From Hygrocybe punicea (taxonomy: Eukaryota; Basidiomycota; Agaricomycetes; Agaricales; Hygrophoraceae), in NCBI GenBank assembly GCA_963556145.1, contig OY744465.1, positions 6,448,001 to 6,512,000 on the forward strand: a stretch of DNA of 64,000 nucleotides, written 5' to 3'. A program made the position numbers and the translations under genes. Below are positions 32,233 to 41,074 of this stretch, piece by piece (positions within the stretch are counted from its first letter, which is position 1; the number at the start of each line of letters is the position of its first letter). Under the pieces are notes generated by a model. It saw nothing but the letters and a program-made list of their open reading frames with translations, was not told the origin of the DNA and searched no databases.

Positions 32233-33620
32233 ATGTCCCAAGTCTACGACAACTTCCTCGCTTTCGTCGAAAGCATCGAACCCGATGTCCGGGCGGACTA
32301 CGAAGAGGCCGTCAACGCGGTCACCGTGTTTCATAGCGACGACCTCGTAACGATGGTGGACGGCAACGAGGGGATGGCCCAACAATGGTTAAGCGGCCGC
32401 AAGAAGGCGCTGGTGAGTTTCCTTATTGACTACGCGTGTCCTAAGATAGCTCATGCCGTCCCGCCAGCGTGCTTACAATGGAATCGTCGCGGAACTCCGA
32501 GCTGGTGGTACGAGGCCAGTAACGCCACCGTTATGGGCCGACCGCCAATCGTACGCCAACGATGTCGAAGAGTGGCTGAAAGAAGCGGCGGACCGGGAGA
32601 GGCAGGAACAGGAAGAAGCCAGACGGCGGGCGGATGAAGAAGCGGCTACGCGGGAAGAGGAGGCCAAACGGATGGCAGAGGCAAGTGCACGAGCGGAGGC
32701 GGAGAAAAGGCGAAAGGCGGCAGAGGAAAGGCGAGAGCGGCTTAGAATAGAACAACACGAGCAGCACTGGAATCAAGAAGCGGACCGGGTTGAAAGGGAT
32801 GGAGCCGCGTATCGGCGGCGGCTCAGCGAAGAACGGCGAGCTGAAGCAAACGCGGGTGAACCAAGGACTGAGTCGATTCCGGAAGGGGAAGCCGCAGTTG
32901 AGCCAGAGGAAGGCCCCGTCGACCCGGCACCAGAGACACCGGCCGATGTAGACGACGTAGATACGCTGGGCGTAGAGACCGGAGACTTGGCTGGTACGAC
33001 GGTGAGTTCTTGTGTCGGTTCATATGTTCTTTAGTTACTGATCCTGGTAACAGTTCACCGGGCCGTTTCCCCTACAACCCTGCACCAACTGCGTCAAGGC
33101 GCAAGAGGCGTGTCGAGGCGTCACGGGCTACGTGTGCGAACGATGCCGGAGGCTGAAGAAGAGATGTACTAACGCTACACACCGGACGGGCGGGGGTCGG
33201 CGCAAGGTGGATACCGGAAAGGGCAAAGAGGTCGCGGCCGGTACGAGGAAGCCGTTGTCGTTCACGACAAAGCCCATCCGCAGTAGGCCTGCCCGGGCCT
33301 CAACGAGCAAACCGCGGGTCGAGGAGGTGGAGTCGGTCGAGGACGATGACGAAGACGAGGAGGAGTCGGAGGAAGAGCGGCCGACGAAAAGGCTTAGGAC
33401 GGCCTCGACAGCGAACCCGTTCGTTTTGACGATGGAGAATTACGAGCAAGTGTCGGCGCGGCTAGCGGTCCTTACGGAGGAGCTGGGAGCCCTGGGCACC
33501 AACGTCAACCGTCACCTCGTCCACTTCGGTCAAGAGTTCCAGCGGCTTCGCGTCGATCTCGAACGGTCGACCTCAAGGTTGGCGATGTTGAAGCGGGATT
33601 ACGAGACCGGCCGCCTGTAA
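32233..33620 (+). CDS. Antisense accessory gene: coiled coil plus Zn2Cys6-type cluster
   Basis: Three exons with clean GT-AG introns, both in phase 0: exon 1 32233-32412 (60 codons), intron 32413-32467 (55 nt), exon 2 32468-33001 (178 codons), intron 33002-33053 (52 nt), exon 3 33054-33620 with TAA. Product 426 residues. Exon 2 is a long charged coiled coil (EEARRRADEEAATREEEAKR). Exon 3 opens with CTNC-x6-C-x7-CERC-x6-C (PCTNCVKAQEACRG, then VCERCRRLKKRC), which matches the fungal Zn(II)2Cys6 spacing C-x2-C-x6-C-x5-12-C-x2-C-x6-8-C. A basic stretch and an acidic stretch (VEDDDEDEEESEEE), RPTKRLR and a C-terminal helix follow. It lies between the pol 3' end and the 3' LTR, transcribed against pol. 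DNA binding and nuclear location are inferred from the cluster and the basic region; the target could be the element itself. Confidence 0.8.
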
Positions 33621-33827
33621 AATATATATATAAAAATAACGAGCCCGTTGTATATAAAAAAAATATATCGTGTATATAAAAGACGTGTCAGCTTGTTCAC
33701 CCAGCTAAGGAAAGCCGATCGGCTCCCGAAGACATAGGACTATTCGCATCATTCGTCATATCGTTGGAAAACTAAGAGGAACTAAATAAAATGGGGGTAT
33801 AACGTGGACAGAATATAAATGAAATGC

Positions 33828-36800
33828 TTAATCGTCGTCGGGTGAGGAGTCTATGGAGGGCGGGTACGTCGGATCATCAAGATCGTTTGAATCGGTATCG
33901 TCGGCATCGGGGTATTGTAAGAAGTCGTCCAACGGTATCGATATTTTTGAGCGGGCGTGGTAGGGTACGACTCGGAAAGCGGCAAATCGAGATTTAGAAA
34001 CCGCACCGTCGAGTTCGGCGAGTATGTAGGATCCGCCTTCTGTTTTCCTGACGACAACCATGGGTCCAAAGTACCGCGGTTTTGCTTTACGATCGAGAGA
34101 CATTTCGATACGTGAATTTCGGACGAGAACGAGGTTACCGGGTTCGAAGTCGTAAACTTTGATCGTGTTGGCGTATTTCTGCTCAAATTGCCGGGCGGAC
34201 GCGAGCCGAGATTTGGTAAGCTTTTCTTTGACCCGATCGAGGTCGGCTTCTCGTTTACGAAGTTGTCGGGCGCGGATGACTATAAGGTCGGTCGTAGACA
34301 TCGTATCTTGCGTCGGAACCATGTACGTAGCTTCGGCAAAATCGAATGGAAAAAGCGGTTCTACTCCGTGTGCGATGTAGTAGGACGAGTATCCGAGGCT
34401 TTTGTGTGTCGTGACCCGTTCGGCCCAAAATACGGAGTGGGTTACGGTGTGCCATTTCTTTTCATCTCCGTCACAACTTTTCATAATGGCCTCCCGGACA
34501 TCTAGGTGGCGACGCTCAACGGGTCCGTTCGCTTGTGAGTTATAGGGCGAAATGCGGATGTGGCGGATACCGTAGCGGGAGGCAAGATAGTCGAGCGCTT
34601 CTACGAACGGCTTGCCGTTGTCGGTGACGATTTCTTCGAGAGCGCCCCAACGGCATAAGATGTCTTCGAACAAGAACGTGCCGATGGTGGAGCCGGTCTC
34701 GCGGCGTAACATGCGGAACTCAGGGTAGGCGGACAGGGAGCAACGGGCTTGGACGATGTATCGATAACCGCCGGATCGTGGCATAAACATTGTGTCGACA
34801 TACGCTTTACGAAATAGCGAGGCCGGTGTAGCGACGGTGGGCGGAATGTGATGATAACGCATTTGCCGTACTTGGCACTGATGGCAAGACTGGACGTACC
34901 ACTTGACGTCGTGGTCGAGGTGCGGCCACCAGAAACGGTCGAGTAGCCGAGCGCGGACGGAGAATATACCTTTGTGGCCGAGAGAGTCGTGAGCGTCTTT
35001 GAGTAACTGAAGCCGGCGGTCGGGCGGTATGACGAGTTTGTGTTTTCCGTGACGGTCTTTGCGCCAAAGCTTGTTATCGGTGACGAAGAATTCAAGGGCG
35101 TATCGTAAGAACAGACGGTATTCTTCGTCCGTGGAGTTCGCGGGTCGGGTTAGATCTCGTAACCAAGTCTCGACGAGGGCAAGACGAACGTCGGCCGCGC
35201 GGGCTTTATCGGATCGCGGTATGTCAGAAACGGCTTCCTGATTTGTGTAGACGAGGACGGCCGGTAATTTTTGGAGTCGGTCGGCTGTGGCACGGCAGCG
35301 GCCGCATACGGCAATCGGCTTAGACGGTATGGGGACGGGTCGGTAGTTGACGACTTCCATAAAGAAACCGTAGGAGTGGTCGAGCCAATCGTCGGAGTCG
35401 TTGATCTCCTCGGGGTCTTCTGCAGCGCGGGGACGTCGGGAGAGTCCGTCGGGTGCACCGTGTGCGGAAGCGGGTACGTGAACGAGTCTAAAGTCAAATA
35501 AGAGCACGCCGGCTATCCATCGGTTGATCGTTGCATTGGGCTGAATGTCGGGGTTGTTGAGCATCCCTTTTATGTACTTCGCGTCGACTTCAACGGTGAG
35601 GTTGCGGACGCCGATAATGAAAATCCGATAGGCGCGGAGGGCCCTGAAGAGACCGTAAAGCTCGAGCTTGGACTGAGAGTATCGGGCTTCGCGTTCGTTC
35701 CACGATATTGAACCAAAGCGATTCGGATAGCGCTTTCCGTCGGCGCGGATTTGCATAAGAACGAAGCCGACTCCAAGAACGGATGAATCGACGGCGAGAA
35801 TCACTTCCCATTCACGCGTGTAGTCGATAGCGCGCAGCGCTGGCGACGTAATGACGGCGTTTTTGAGGTAGTCGACGGCGGTCTCTTCTTCTTCACCAAA
35901 TTCGAAGGGTATACCTTTGCGGGTAAGGCGGACGAGGGGTCGGGAGTGAAGCGAGAAGTCCTTGATAAAAATACGCAAGACGCCGCAGATGCCAAGAAAG
36001 GCGCGAACTTCGGTGAGGTTGGTCGGCAGTGGCCAATCGCGAATCTTCTGTACTTTGGAGTCGTCGGCTACTCTTCCTTCGTATGTGCATCGGTGGCCAA
36101 CAACGATGACTGAGGGTCGACACAACTCGAGTTTTTTGCCGTTGAAGGTACCGCCGACATAGCGGAAACGCTGGATGACGCGGTTGACACCTTGGAAGTG
36201 TTCCCAAATGAAACGTCGGATTGCCGGGTTCTCGGGTATAGTCTCGTAGGTACCGTCGGGTTGCTCGTAGCGGGTTGGAGGCCCTTTGACGGGAATATCG
36301 TCCATATACGGAACGGCAAGATGAGGGATTTCGTCACGGAGGATGTATGTAGAGTCACCGTGTAAGATCTGCGGGGAATTTGTGTATCCCATAGCAATCC
36401 GCGTAAGTCGAAGCGTTCCGAGTGGAGACTGAAAGGTCATATAGTCACGAGACGAGGGGTGGACGAGGCGTTGGTCGAAAGAGACGAAGAGGTCGAAGGA
36501 AGCGTAGCAAGAGTGGCCGCCAAAGGCCTCGGCCAAGTGCTCGGTCATGGGCGGTACGGCGGGATCGCGGATAGTGACGGCGTTAAGCGGCTGTAGATCG
36601 TGGACGATTCGAAGAGACTTCCCGTCCTTTTTCAAAACGCAAAACCAGCGGGAGCGATATGACGAATTCGAGGGTTCATAGGTACCGGCGTTAATTTTGT
36701 CTTTGATGATGCCGATGACTTCGTTAAGGATGCCGGGTGGGATTGGGATATTGCGATGGACCCACGGGTCGTGCGGTACGGTAGGAATGTGGATCGGCGG

Positions 36801-37487
36801 GAAGTAGTCCGTATTGAACTGGCCTTTCTCGGATTCGTTCCAGGCGAAGGCGGCTTCTTGCGTTTTGATGATATGGTGGCCGAGTTTTTCTTCCTCAGGC
36901 CAAAGGAATCCATCCGGGTTCATCGGCATCGCGTCGTGTCGTTCCTGGGTATAGCGGGTGCCGGGTGTAAAGTCGGGCGGGTGAGTCGGGAGCGTGGGTA
37001 AATCGGCTAGCGGGTCGCCGGTGATCTCGCGTATGATGCGGTATTCGTCGGGGAGAGTGGTAGAAATTGGGCGGATACGATCGGCTACCTTCTTATACTT
37101 TTTCTTGGTAACGACTCCTTTTAGGTCCCTGGTAGGGGGGGTGGTATACGAGATATAAGTAGCGTGTTCAGTAGAGGCTTTGTTACAAATATTCGAAGAG
37201 GAAATATGTGACGCAGGAGCGGAGACGGAACAAGACGAAGGAAGTGTATCGGTAGTACGTAGCTGATTTTGTACATCGGTCAACAATGAAATGTACTGGG
37301 CGGCAGTCTGGGGCTGAGACGAAGAGAAATCTAAATCGATAGAAAAACATAAGTCCTCTTCTAGGGGAAACGGCAAAAGGGAAGCATAGTTCGTGGTATA
37401 GGTGTGGTCGCTTTCGAGTGGCGGCTTCTCATCTCCCGGTGCGTCCTTTCCGAGAGGTATCTCCGGGTCCTCGACTTCTAAAAATCC
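33828..37487 (-). CDS. Inner pol: reverse transcriptase, RNase H, integrase
   Basis: Open from the frameshift site (37487) to the stop at 33828; no ATG is needed near the start because the frame continues from gag-pro by -1 shift. RT: SSYRSRWFCVLKKDGKSLRI, DLQPLNAVTIRD, the ASFDLFVSFDQR block and the catalytic VPYMDDIPVKGP. RNase H: VILAVDSSVLGVGFVLMQ, KLELYGLFRALRAY and VEVDAKYI. Integrase: zinc motif (SLGHKGIFSVRARLLDRF; CHQCQVRQ) and D (AYVDTMFMP), D (IVTDNGKPF), E (ANGPVERRHLDVRE). The C-terminal RYFGPMVVVRKTEGGSY corresponds to the GPY/F module. There is no chromodomain; the tail is acidic. Replication takes place in cytoplasmic particles, integration in the nucleus. The frame is unbroken over more than 1,200 codons. 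Confidence 0.9.
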   Translation of the reverse strand, partial: GFLEVEDPEIPLGKDAPGDEKPPLESDHTYTTNYASLLPFPLEEDLCFSIDLDFSSSQPQTAAQYISLLTDVQNQLRTTDTLPSSCSVSAPASHISSSNICNKASTEHATYISYTTPPTRDLKGVVTKKKYKKVADRIRPISTTLPDEYRIIREITGDPLADLPTLPTHPPDFTPGTRYTQERHDAMPMNPDGFLWPEEEKLGHHIIKTQEAAFAWNESEKGQFNTDYFPPIHIPTVPHDPWVHRNIPIPPGILNEVIGIIKDKINAGTYEPSNSSYRSRWFCVLKKDGKSLRIVHDLQPLNAVTIRDPAVPPMTEHLAEAFGGHSCYASFDLFVSFDQRLVHPSSRDYMTFQSPLGTLRLTRIAMGYTNSPQILHGDSTYILRDEIPHLAVPYMDDIPVKGPPTRYEQPDGTYETIPENPAIRRFIWEHFQGVNRVIQRFRYVGGTFNGKKLELCRPSVIVVGHRCTYEGRVADDSKVQKIRDWPLPTNLTEVRAFLGICGVLRIFIKDFSLHSRPLVRLTRKGIPFEFGEEEETAVDYLKNAVITSPALRAIDYTREWEVILAVDSSVLGVGFVLMQIRADGKRYPNRFGSISWNEREARYSQSKLELYGLFRALRAYRIFIIGVRNLTVEVDAKYIKGMLNNPDIQPNATINRWIAGVLLFDFRLVHVPASAHGAPDGLSRRPRAAEDPEEINDSDDWLDHSYGFFMEVVNYRPVPIPSKPIAVCGRCRATADRLQKLPAVLVYTNQEAVSDIPRSDKARAADVRLALVETWLRDLTRPANSTDEEYRLFLRYALEFFVTDNKLWRKDRHGKHKLVIPPDRRLQLLKDAHDSLGHKGIFSVRARLLDRFWWPHLDHDVKWYVQSCHQCQVRQMRYHHIPPTVATPASLFRKAYVDTMFMPRSGGYRYIVQARCSLSAYPEFRMLRRETGSTIGTFLFEDILCRWGALEEIVTDNGKPFVEALDYLASRYGIRHIRISPYNSQANGPVERRHLDVREAIMKSCDGDEKKWHTVTHSVFWAERVTTHKSLGYSSYYIAHGVEPLFPFDFAEATYMVPTQDTMSTTDLIVIRARQLRKREADLDRVKEKLTKSRLASARQFEQKYANTIKVYDFEPGNLVLVRNSRIEMSLDRKAKPRYFGPMVVVRKTEGGSYILAELDGAVSKSRFAAFRVVPYHARSKISIPLDDFLQYPDADDTDSNDLDDPTYPPSIDSSPDDD
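37478..37487 (-). promoter_or_regulatory. Candidate -1 ribosomal frameshift site (GGATTTT-TAG)
   Basis: On the coding strand gag-pro ends GGATTTT (37487-37481) immediately before TAG (37480-37478). Slipping one base back moves translation into the pol frame, which is open through this point and onward. GGAUUUU followed by a stop is a known shifty heptamer type in some plus-strand RNA viruses. A downstream RNA structure was not evaluated. Confidence 0.7.
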
Positions 37488-40243
37488 GGCTTTCCGGTGT
37501 CGGACCGCTCTCGTCGGTTCTTTTGGTTGTGCTCGATGGTGGGCAAGGTGACGACGGCGCCGGTGTTTGGATCCGTGATCGTGACCTGTTGTTCTCCGTT
37601 TTTATAATCCTTCGTAAGAGCCTCGGAAAGCGTGAAGAACGGGCGGCCGATGAGGATCTCGTAGGGGGCGTCGTCGACGACTTGGACTTGGAGGAAAAGA
37701 TCGACGTCGCCGAAGGTGAATTTTAGGTTGGCGATCCGGCCGAGGGTGTCGTTGTCGCTTTTATTTGCCGACTGCATCCGCATCTTCATATTTTGGAGAC
37801 CGTAACCGAGTTTCTCCCAAATATCGCACCACATGCCAATGATCATGGAACCGTTGTCGAGGACGCACTCGAATACGAATTTGCCGTTGATGAGCGGGTA
37901 GACCGCACGGAGAGGGACTGAGTCGCGGCCGACGACGAGCGGGACGTTTTCCTGACAGTGTTGACAGGCGCGAGTGGGGATTTCGGGTGCGTGAAAGTGG
38001 AAGACCTCGACGTTGTTACTCTCGGCGGTGACCTTTTTCGACGTAGTGAGGTCCTTCATGTGACGGCGGGCGTCGGACGACATGGCTAAAAGTTCTCGCT
38101 GCGAAATGCAGACTTGAGAATCGAGCGCGCGGTCGATGACGGACTTGGCGATACCGGGATCTTCGATGGGGGCTTGGTAGCGGTATTGGGGGTGCGATGC
38201 GGGAAGGTTCTGGGGAGTGCGCGGTACAAGGGCGGTCGGCTCGGTCGGCCGCATGTTCGAAGGGGGGACTATGGTGATTGGCTGCTCGTTGATAGGTCTG
38301 GTCGTTTTCTCGGCGGGTTTCGCGGCGGGGACAGACGTGGAAGTGGTGGGCAGATTGGGAAACGTTTCTCTAGACTTGCCTTTTGCCTTTGATGGGATCT
38401 CTACACCGTCGAATCTAACCCGTTTACGAAGCCGCTGCACTTCGGCTTCCAGAACCTTAATTTGTTCGTTGTCGTCGTCGATGTCGGACGTCGTGGACTG
38501 AAAGATGTCGGCGTACTCGGTGGTGACCTCTGGTTCGTAGGTGGGTACTTCGACGGCGGAGACGAAGTTAGCTTTGACGTGAGGCGGCGGGTCGCGTTGG
38601 AACGGTTCTGTGGGGTTGCGGGCAGGGGGAGCGCGGTTGCCGGGGTTCTGTGCGTGCCACGCGTCGAAGCGTTCCCTCATATTTTTGCCGACGATAGCCT
38701 TTGGAAGATACATTCCGTTAGGCAACACGATGCGGCCGTGCTCGTTCTTGCGGCATATCCCGTCTCGAGTGTACTGCTCGCAAATAGGACAATCGCGTAT
38801 ACGATGGAACGGGTCGTCGCAAAAGAGGCAGTTGAAATTGGTGAAACCCTGTCCCGCGGTGGTCGGCTCAGCCCTATTTGCACACGGCTTTGGGGGGTTG
38901 TTGCGTTCGGTGAGGGCTTGCGTGAGGACGGCGAGTTGTTGCGAAACGAGACGAAATAGGTCGGATACGTTAGGTTCGACCGGTTCCGCTTTAGGAATGA
39001 CCGGGTCATAGCGAGCGGGTGGCGGGTAGCGGGTGGCGGGTTCCATTGGAGTCGAGTACCGGATGGCGGCAGGCGACGTTGACGAGAGACGAGAGACGGT
39101 GGACGGTTTGGCCGCGGTTCCGGCCAGCAAGAAGTGGGCGCAATTGTGGAAGTCTTGGAAGTCGTAAGGGTCGCTATGGAAATGGTTCGGCTTTTGGTAC
39201 TGCAGACGGGTTTTGATGTCCTTTTTAAGCTCGACATGGAAGCCGTTCTCGTACGCGATGTTGCGTTCTCGGGGAGAGATTCGACCCTTGTCTAAGAGGA
39301 ATCCCGAGATCCGGATGAACTCGCGGTAATATTCGCCAAGTTCGGCGCGGGTACGGATACCGTAAGCGGTTTGGGTGTGGGTAAGACGGTCGAGATCCGC
39401 CATAGTGTACCGGTGATCGTCTTCCGTACCCGGGTATAGCACGAGTACGCTCTTTTTGAATGCGGCATAATCGACGCCGGTCGCGCTAGGTAAACTTGCC
39501 CAAAGCTCGTAGTCGCTAAGCGACGCGTAGCGCAGACTATGCTTGATGCGTCCTGCGTCGTCGAGAGCGGCATCGGCAGCAAGTATCTCGACTTCTTCGA
39601 AGAAGCGGTTTAAATTGAGCGGGTTCCCGTCGAAGGTCGGGGCCGTGGAGTGACCGCGAGCGGGCATTTGTCGTGGAGTAACATGGGGAGCGGTAACGTG
39701 GGGAGCGGTCGAAGATCCAGAGGTCGAAGTCATTGTGGGTGGAAGAAGCTGAAATGTCGATGAAGCGGTTGTCGGGTGTACGATGAGCGGGTCGGGTAAC
39801 GTGGGCGATGACGGCGTGGACGAAGACGAAGACGGGGACGATGTCGATGACGGAGTTTTCGATGTCGAGAGCGAAGACGGAGACGATGACGATGACGGAG
39901 TTTTCGATGTCGAGAGCGAAGACGTGGACGGGGGTTCTAACGAGGTCGAAGTCGGGGACGTAGGCGATGCGGGTGTCGAACTGAGATCGGATGAGTCGGG
40001 TGTAATGGTAATTATCGGTATATCGACCGATTCGAGACTGTCGGATGAAAGATATAGGGGGGTGTTTGATCCTGAGACGAGCGGGAGATTGTTATGTCGA
40101 GCGAGGTGGTCGGGTACTAGCTGGAAGAAGTCGTCGTCGATTGTCGGGTCGAAGGCGGCTAAATAGAGTTCTTGTTGAAGAGTTCTTCGAGGAAGATCTC
40201 GAAGACGACGGTCAGAGGGAGGGATACGGGAAGAGGAAGCTAT
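37478..40243 (-). CDS. Inner gag-protease
   Basis: The first ATG in frame is at 39733, but the frame is open back to about 40255 with no ATG; at 40243-40241 an ATA stands in a CACCACC-ATA-GCT context where a start would be expected. Upstream residues include DDDFFQLVPDHLARHNN and a Ser/Thr/Pro tract with a duplicated SLSTSKTPSS. After the ATG: gag-like TFDGNPLNLNRFFEEVEILA and YYREFIRISGFLLDKGRISP; a zinc knuckle C-x2-C-x4-H-x4-C (CLFCDDPFHRIRDC); and an aspartic protease with VLDNGSMI in place of the usual D(T/S)G, plus ILIGRPFF. The stop TAG is at 37478-37480 directly behind the heptamer GGATTTT. Gag forms the particle and the protease matures it. Confidence 0.85.
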   Translation of the reverse strand: MASSSRIPPSDRRLRDLPRRTLQQELYLAAFDPTIDDDFFQLVPDHLARHNNLPLVSGSNTPLYLSSDSLESVDIPIITITPDSSDLSSTPASPTSPTSTSLEPPSTSSLSTSKTPSSSSSPSSLSTSKTPSSTSSPSSSSSTPSSPTLPDPLIVHPTTASSTFQLLPPTMTSTSGSSTAPHVTAPHVTPRQMPARGHSTAPTFDGNPLNLNRFFEEVEILAADAALDDAGRIKHSLRYASLSDYELWASLPSATGVDYAAFKKSVLVLYPGTEDDHRYTMADLDRLTHTQTAYGIRTRAELGEYYREFIRISGFLLDKGRISPRERNIAYENGFHVELKKDIKTRLQYQKPNHFHSDPYDFQDFHNCAHFLLAGTAAKPSTVSRLSSTSPAAIRYSTPMEPATRYPPPARYDPVIPKAEPVEPNVSDLFRLVSQQLAVLTQALTERNNPPKPCANRAEPTTAGQGFTNFNCLFCDDPFHRIRDCPICEQYTRDGICRKNEHGRIVLPNGMYLPKAIVGKNMRERFDAWHAQNPGNRAPPARNPTEPFQRDPPPHVKANFVSAVEVPTYEPEVTTEYADIFQSTTSDIDDDNEQIKVLEAEVQRLRKRVRFDGVEIPSKAKGKSRETFPNLPTTSTSVPAAKPAEKTTRPINEQPITIVPPSNMRPTEPTALVPRTPQNLPASHPQYRYQAPIEDPGIAKSVIDRALDSQVCISQRELLAMSSDARRHMKDLTTSKKVTAESNNVEVFHFHAPEIPTRACQHCQENVPLVVGRDSVPLRAVYPLINGKFVFECVLDNGSMIIGMWCDIWEKLGYGLQNMKMRMQSANKSDNDTLGRIANLKFTFGDVDLFLQVQVVDDAPYEILIGRPFFTLSEALTKDYKNGEQQVTITDPNTGAVVTLPTIEHNQKNRRERSDTGKPDF

Positions 40244-40260
40244 GGTGGTGCTAGACTATT

Positions 40261-40277
40261 CCTCGCGGTGGGCTCCA
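40261..40277 (-). promoter_or_regulatory. tRNA-type primer binding site of inner element
   Basis: On the coding strand, two bases after the 5' LTR end, the sequence is TGGAGCCCACCGCGAGG. It starts with TGG, as complement to a tRNA 3' CCA, and the complementary strand reads like a tRNA 3' end (T-stem, acceptor strand, discriminator, CCA). The tRNA identity was not determined. Confidence 0.6.
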
Positions 40278-40279
40278 GA

Positions 40280-41074
40280 TGTAAAGGCGAGGTCGGGGTG
40301 GCTGCGGAATAATGATCCTAAGCCTGAGGGGTCAGCGTAGAAGTGACTAGGAATAGTCTAACAAGCTTCAGTAAGATAATAGGATATAAAAAGTAAGAAG
40401 CCGCCGAGTAAACTACTGAGATCTATGGAGACCGATCGAAGCCGACGAGGCCGACGATGTCGGGTACGGCGGGTCGGGTGTCGGGTGACGAGTAACGTAG
40501 AGATAAAGGCGGTAGAACGACGGGGAGGGCGTCGAGGAATCCGACGAGCAATGTGTGCGATGGAATTTACTGAGAGACTTAATTCTCAGAGAGAGGAAAT
40601 GGGGGAACTGGTTTTTTATTCTGAGACGGCGCTTGGGCACCGTTTTTATACTACAAATTTGTGTACCTAGATTCGGACGAGAGTCCTCGGCCGATGAGAG
40701 GAGACAAAGGAGAATAAAAATGGGGAAGTAGGAAGAGCGTTGCGAGGCGACGATGACAGGGAAAATGGGTGGAAGATATAAAAAACCGTAAAAGATGCAA
40801 TATACTTTACTATATCCCCATAAGGGAGACGCTAGGCGTGAATAAGGCAAGTCCGATGTCGGGATCCCAGTCCGATGAGATCTATCTTCGATATTTGAAG
40901 TTCCGTGAGTTTAGGAGATAGACCGTCCAGGTACGTGAGCGGCCGTGCTAGTCGGTATGCATCGGGTTGCGTCGGGTTGCGTCGGGTTCGAACGTAGATT
41001 GCTAGAGACGTCGGGTTCGAGCGGATTCGCTAGATATCGATGTTACGGCCTCAGAGGGTCGAGGACCCTCTACA
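40280..41074 (-). repeat. 5' LTR of inner element
   Basis: 795 bp, same length and frames as 31268-32062. It lies directly against the CCGT target duplicate at 41075-41078. Confidence 0.93.

Larger units (their letters stand above)
31268..41074 (-). mobile_element. Inner Ty3/gypsy-type element nested in outer pol
   Basis: Coding strand is minus. Two LTRs of 795 bp each (31268-32062 and 40280-41074) have ends TGTA...TACA. The 4-bp target duplication CCGT lies at 31264-31267 and 41075-41078; deleting the element and one CCGT rejoins the outer pol exactly in frame between the RT connection region and RNase H. Internal order from the 5' LTR (right): primer site, gag-pro, pol, then a spliced gene on the opposite strand, then the 3' LTR. 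At 9.8 kb it is long for a fungal Ty3 element because of the antisense gene and long gag-pro. Confidence 0.93.

Noticed and set aside
37418..40254. Several 70-165-codon plus-strand frames opposite inner gag-pro and pol
   Set aside because: GC-rich antisense shadows of the real frames; no introns, motifs or start context, unlike the true antisense gene at 32.2-33.6 kb.
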